The translations under genes and the position numbers were made by a program. The notes below the pieces were generated by a model that saw only the letters and a list, made by a program, of their open reading frames with translations, searched no databases and had not been told where the DNA came from. Source: Pleurodeles waltl (lineage: Eukaryota > Chordata > Amphibia > Caudata > Salamandridae). Taken from it: DNA of 64,000 nt. This document shows positions 60,527 through 64,000 of the stretch, piece after piece (position 1 is the first letter of the stretch; each line of letters opens with the position of its first letter). Location of the stretch: positions 1 through 64,000 of the forward strand of contig NW_027150046.1 in NCBI RefSeq assembly GCF_031143425.1, read 5' to 3'.

Positions 60527-63500
60527 TCACCCGATCTTGGATTCCCCTAGGTCTCTAGTTTTCAGAAATGCACAGGTTTGGTAGGTTTCCCTAGGTGGCG
60601 GCTGAGCTACAGGCCAAAATCTACAGGTAGGCACTTTGCAAAAAACACCTTTGTTTTCCTTCAAAAAGTTGGCTGTGTCCACGTTGCGCTTTGGGGTGTT
60701 TCCTGTTGCGGGCGCTAGGCCTACCCACACAAGTGAGGTATCATTTTTATCGGGAGACGTGGGGGAACGCTGGGTGGAAGGAAATTTGTGGCTCCTCTCA
60801 GATTCCAGAACTTTCTGCCACAGAAATGTGAGGAACATGTGTTTTTTTAGCCAAATTTTGAGGTTTGCAAAGGATTCTGGGTAACAGAACCTGGTCCTAG
60901 CCACACAAGTGACCCCATCTTGGATTCCCCTAGGTCTCTAGTTTTCAGAAATGCACAGGTTTGGTAGGTTTCCCTGGGTGGCGGCTGAGCTACAGGCCTA
61001 AATCTACAGGTAGGCACTTTGCAAAAAACACCTCTGTTTTCCTTCAGAAATTTGGCTGTGTCCACGTTGCGCTTTGGGGCGTTTCCTGTTGCGGGCGCTA
61101 GGCCTACCCACACAAGTGAGGTATCATTTTTATCAGGAGACGTGGGGGAACGCTGGGTGGAAGGAAATTTGTGGCTCCTCTCAGATTCCACAACTTTCTG
61201 CCACAGAAATGTGAGGAACATGTGTTTTTTTAGCCAAATTTTGAGGTTTGCAAAGGATTCTGGGTAACAGAACCTGATCCGAGCCACACAGGTCACCCCA
61301 TCTTGGATTCCCCTAGGTCTCTAGTTTTCAGAAATGCACAGGTTTTGTAGTTTTCCCTAGGTGGTGGCTGAGCTACAGGCCAAAATTTACAGGTAGGCAC
61401 TTTGAAAAAAACACCTCTGTTTTCCTTCAAAAATTTGGCTGTGTCCACGTTGCGCTTTGGGGCGTTTCCGGTCGCGGGCGCTAGGCCTACCCACACAAGT
61501 GAGGTATAATTTTTATCGGGAGACGTGGGGGAACGCTGGGTGGAAGGAAATTTGTGGCTCCTCTCAGATTCCAGAACTTTTTGCCACAGGAATGTGAGAA
61601 ACATGTGTTTTGTTAGCCAAATTTTGAGGTTTGCAAAGGATTCTGGGTAACGGAACCTGGTCTGAGCCACACAAGTCACCCCATCTTGGATTCCCCTAGA
61701 TCTCTAGTTTTCAGAAATGCACAGGTTTGGTAGATTTCCCTAGGTGGCGGCTGAGCTACAGGCCAAAATCTAAAGGTAGGCACTTTGCAAAAAACACCTC
61801 TGTTTTCCTTCAAAAATTTGGCTGTGTCCACGTTGCGCTTTGGGGCGTTTCCTGTCGCGGGCGCTAGGCCTACCCACACAACTGAGGTATCATTTTTATC
61901 GGGAGACGTGGGGGAACGCTGGGTGGAAGGAAATTTGTGGCTCCTCTCAGATTCCAGAACTTTCTGCCACAGAAATGTGAGGAACATGTGATTTTTTAGC
62001 CGAATTTTGAGGTTTGCAAAGGATTCTGGGTAACAGAACCTGGTCCAAGCCACACAAGTCACCCCATCTTGGATTCCCCTAGGTCTCTAGTTTTCAGAAA
62101 TGCACAGGTTTGGTAGGTTTCCCTAGGTGGCGGCTGAGCTACAGGCCAAAATCTACAGGTAGGCACTTTGCAAAAAACACCTTTGTTTTCCTTCAAAAAG
62201 TTGGCTGTGTCCACGTTGAGCTTTGGGGTATTTCCTGTCGCGGGCACTAGGCCTACCCACACAAGTGAGGTATCATTTTTAACGGGAGACGTGGGGGAAC
62301 GCTGGGTGGAAGGAAATTTGTGGCTCCTCTCAGATTCCAGAACTTTCTGCCACAGAAATGTGAGGAACATGTGCTTTTTTGACAAATTTTTAGGTTTGCA
62401 AAGGATTCTGGGTAACAGAACCTGGTCCGAGCCACACAAGTCACCCCATCTTGGATTCCCCTAGGTCTCTAGTTTTCAGAAATGCACAGGTTTGGTAAGT
62501 TTCCCTAGGTTGCGGCTGAGCTACAGGCCAAAATTTACAGGTAGGCACTTTGCAAAAAACACCTCTGTTTTCCTTCAAAAATTTGGCTGTGTCCACGTTG
62601 CGCTGTGGGGCGTTTCCTGTCGCGGGCGCTAGGCCTACCCACACAAGTGAGGTATCATTCTTATCGGGAGACGTGGGGGAACCCTGGGTGGAAGGAAATT
62701 TGTGGCTCCTCTCAGATTCAAGAACTTTCTGCCACAGAAATGTGAGGAACATGTGTTTTTTTAGACACATTTTGAGGTTTGCAAAGGATTCTGGGTAACA
62801 GAACCTGGTCCGAGCCACACAAGTCACCCCATCTTGGATTCCCCTAGGTCTCTAGTTTTCAGAAATTCACAGGTTTGGTAGGTTTCCCTAGGTGGCTGCT
62901 GAGCTACAGGCCAAAATCTACAGGTAGGCACTTTGTAAAAAAACACTTCTGTTTTCCTTCAAAAATTTGGCTGTGTCCACGTTGCGCTTTGGGGCGTTTC
63001 CTGTTGCGGGCGCTAGGCCTACCCACATAAGTGAGGTATCATTTTTATTGGGAGACGTGGGGGAACGCTGGGTGGAAGGAAATTTGTGGATCCTCTCAGA
63101 TTCCAGAACTTTCTGCCACAGAAATGTGAGGAACATGTGTTTTTTTAGCCAAATTTTGTGGTTTGCAAAGGATTCTGGGTAACAGAACCTGGTCCAAGCC
63201 ACACAAGTCACCCCATCTTGGATTCCCCTAGGTCTCTAGTTTTCAGAAATGCACAGGTTTGGTAGGTTTCCCTAGGTGGCGGCTGAGCTACAGGCCAAAA
63301 TCTACAGGTAGGCACTTTGCAAAAAACACCTTTGTTTTCCTTCAAAAATTTGGCTGTGTCCACGTTGCGCTTTGGGGCGTTTCCTGTTGCGGGCGCTAGG
63401 CCTACCCACACAAGTGAGGTATCATTTTTGTCGGGAGACGTGGGGGAACGCTGGGTGGAAGGAAATTTGTGTCTCCTCTCAGATTCCAGAACTTTCTGAC

Positions 63501-63973
63501 ACAGAAATGTGAGGAACATGTGTTTTTTTGGCCAAATTTTGAGGTTTGCAAAGGATTCTGGGTAACAGAACCTGGTCCGAGCCACACAAGTAACCCCATC
63601 TTGGATTCCCCTGGGTCTCTAGTTTTCAGAAATGCACAGGTTTGGTAGGTTTCCCTAGGTGGTGGCTGAGCTACAGGCCAAAATCTACAGGTAGGCACTT
63701 TGCAAAAAACACCTCTGTTTTCCTTCAAAAATTTGGCTGTGTCCACGTTGCGCTTTGGGGCGTTTCCTGTCGCGGGCACTAGGCCTACCCACACAAGTGA
63801 GGTATCATTTTTATCGGGAGACGTGGGGGAACGCTGGGTGGTAGGAAATTCGTGGCTCCTCTCAGATTCCAGAACTTTCTACCACAGGAATTTGAGGAAC
63901 ATGTGTTTTTTTAGCCAAATTTGGAGGTTTGCAAAGGATTCTGGGTAACAGAACCTGGTCCGAGCCACACAAG
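60527..63973 (+). repeat. 9-monomer higher-order repeat, copy 2 (3447 bp)
   Basis: Starts are 60527, 60910, 61293, 61676, 62059, 62441, 62824, 63208 and 63591. It has the same length and monomer order as copy 1. Differences I could find are about ten single bases, including CCTAGGTGGC for CCTAGTTGGC in N, GGGGCGTTTCC for GGGGCATTTCC and CTGGTCTG for CTGTTCTG in Z', AATGTGAGG for AATGAGAGG in L', AATTCACAGG for AATGCACAGG and GGTAGG for GGTTGG in I5, TTTTGTCGGG for TTTTATCGGG in X, and AATTCGTGG for AATTTGTGG in U. That is roughly 99.7% identity by eye. Confidence 0.92.
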
Positions 63974-64000
63974 TCACCCGATCTTGGATTCCCCTAGGTC
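63974..64000 (+). repeat. Start of a third 9-mer copy (partial monomer at right edge)
   Basis: The last 27 bases are the start of a monomer, with the CACCCGATCTTGG variant that also opens the N monomers at 57080 and 60527. The 9-mer HOR therefore very probably continues past the right end. Confidence 0.85.

Larger units (their letters stand above)
1..64000 (+). repeat. 383-bp satellite DNA array (whole window)
   Basis: I phase each monomer from the T of TCACCCCATCTTGG. Starts then fall every 380-384 bp from 59 to 63974, with one 376-bp and one 395-bp outlier. In order, the consensus carries TCACCCCATCTTGG, CCCCTAGGTCTCTAG, GCACAGGTTTGGTAGG, CCCTAGGTGGCGGC, CCAAAATCTACAGG, TTTGCAAAAAACACC, AAAAATTTGGCTGTG, CCACGTTGCGCTTTGG, CCTGTCGCGGGCGC, TAGGCCTACCCACAC, ATCATTTTTATCGGG, GACGTGGGGGAACGC, GGAAATTTGTGGCTCC, CAGAACTTTCTGCCAC, GTGTTTTTTTAGCC, GAGGTTTGCAAAGG and GGGTAACAGAACC. 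All copies read on the plus strand, with no inversion, insertion of foreign sequence or gene. This is the pattern of a eukaryotic heterochromatic satellite with higher-order structure. Centromere function is possible but not shown by the sequence. AvrII (CCTAGG, two sites 44 bp apart) and StuI (AGGCCT) sites recur in most monomers. Confidence 0.98.

Noticed and set aside
1..64000. CRISPR array
   Set aside because: The unit is 383 bp with no short repeat and unique spacer alternation; all bases of each unit are conserved across copies and no cas genes are present.
1..64000. Ribosomal DNA spacer subrepeats, or a mitochondrial or kinetoplast repeat
   Set aside because: No rRNA, tRNA or organelle gene sequence is visible anywhere in the window, and the higher-order structure is that of a nuclear satellite. 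A flank with rDNA would change this view.
1..64000. Inverted segments or strand switches inside the array
   Set aside because: All 167 monomers carry TCACCCC, TAGGCCTACC and GGGTAACAG-type marks (or their single-base variants) in the same orientation and at the expected spacing.

Overview
The whole window is one uninterrupted head-to-tail satellite DNA array. A monomer of about 383 bp repeats 167 times in full (starts at 59 through 63591), with a 58-bp partial copy at the left edge and a 27-bp partial copy at the right edge. Mean spacing is (63974-59)/167, about 382.7 bp. Every copy is in the same orientation. I found no gene, RNA gene, transposon, CRISPR array or unique spacer on either strand. 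Long stop-free frames exist on both strands (about 128 codons antisense, about 82 codons sense), but they start at GTG or TTG, shift frame at every monomer because 383 is not a multiple of 3, and are broken freely by indels. I treat them as by-products of the repeat.

A 64-kb array with layered higher-order repeats (HORs) and 11 CpG sites per consensus monomer, many of them decayed to TG or CA, points to a eukaryotic nuclear genome, probably CpG-methylated heterochromatin such as a centromeric, pericentromeric or other block satellite. The sequence alone does not name the species. An animal with a large, repeat-rich genome (for instance an amphibian) is only a guess. No CENP-B box consensus is visible.

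Monomers fall into recurring classes. The class names are mine and are defined by diagnostic bases in the entries. Layout: (1) 1-5429, a mixed lead-in whose first eight monomers follow nearly the order found at the end of the later 24-mer. (2) 5430-13089, an 11-mer HOR then a 9-mer version of it, all beginning with classes N'-R'-Q'. (3) 13090-29915, 18-mer and 20-mer versions, with local 2-monomer and 4-monomer duplications. (4) 29916-48278, two nearly identical copies of a 24-monomer, about 9.18-kb HOR. (5) 47896-57079, a 7-monomer, about 2.68-kb HOR, one copy of which carries an extra 3-monomer insertion. (6) 57080-63973, two copies of a 9-monomer, 3447-bp HOR, with a third beginning at 63974.

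The main biological content is this record of unequal exchange. Several monomers are visibly chimeric (left half of one class, right half of another), which locates crossovers to within a few dozen bases, and HOR copies next to each other are far more alike than neighbouring monomers are.
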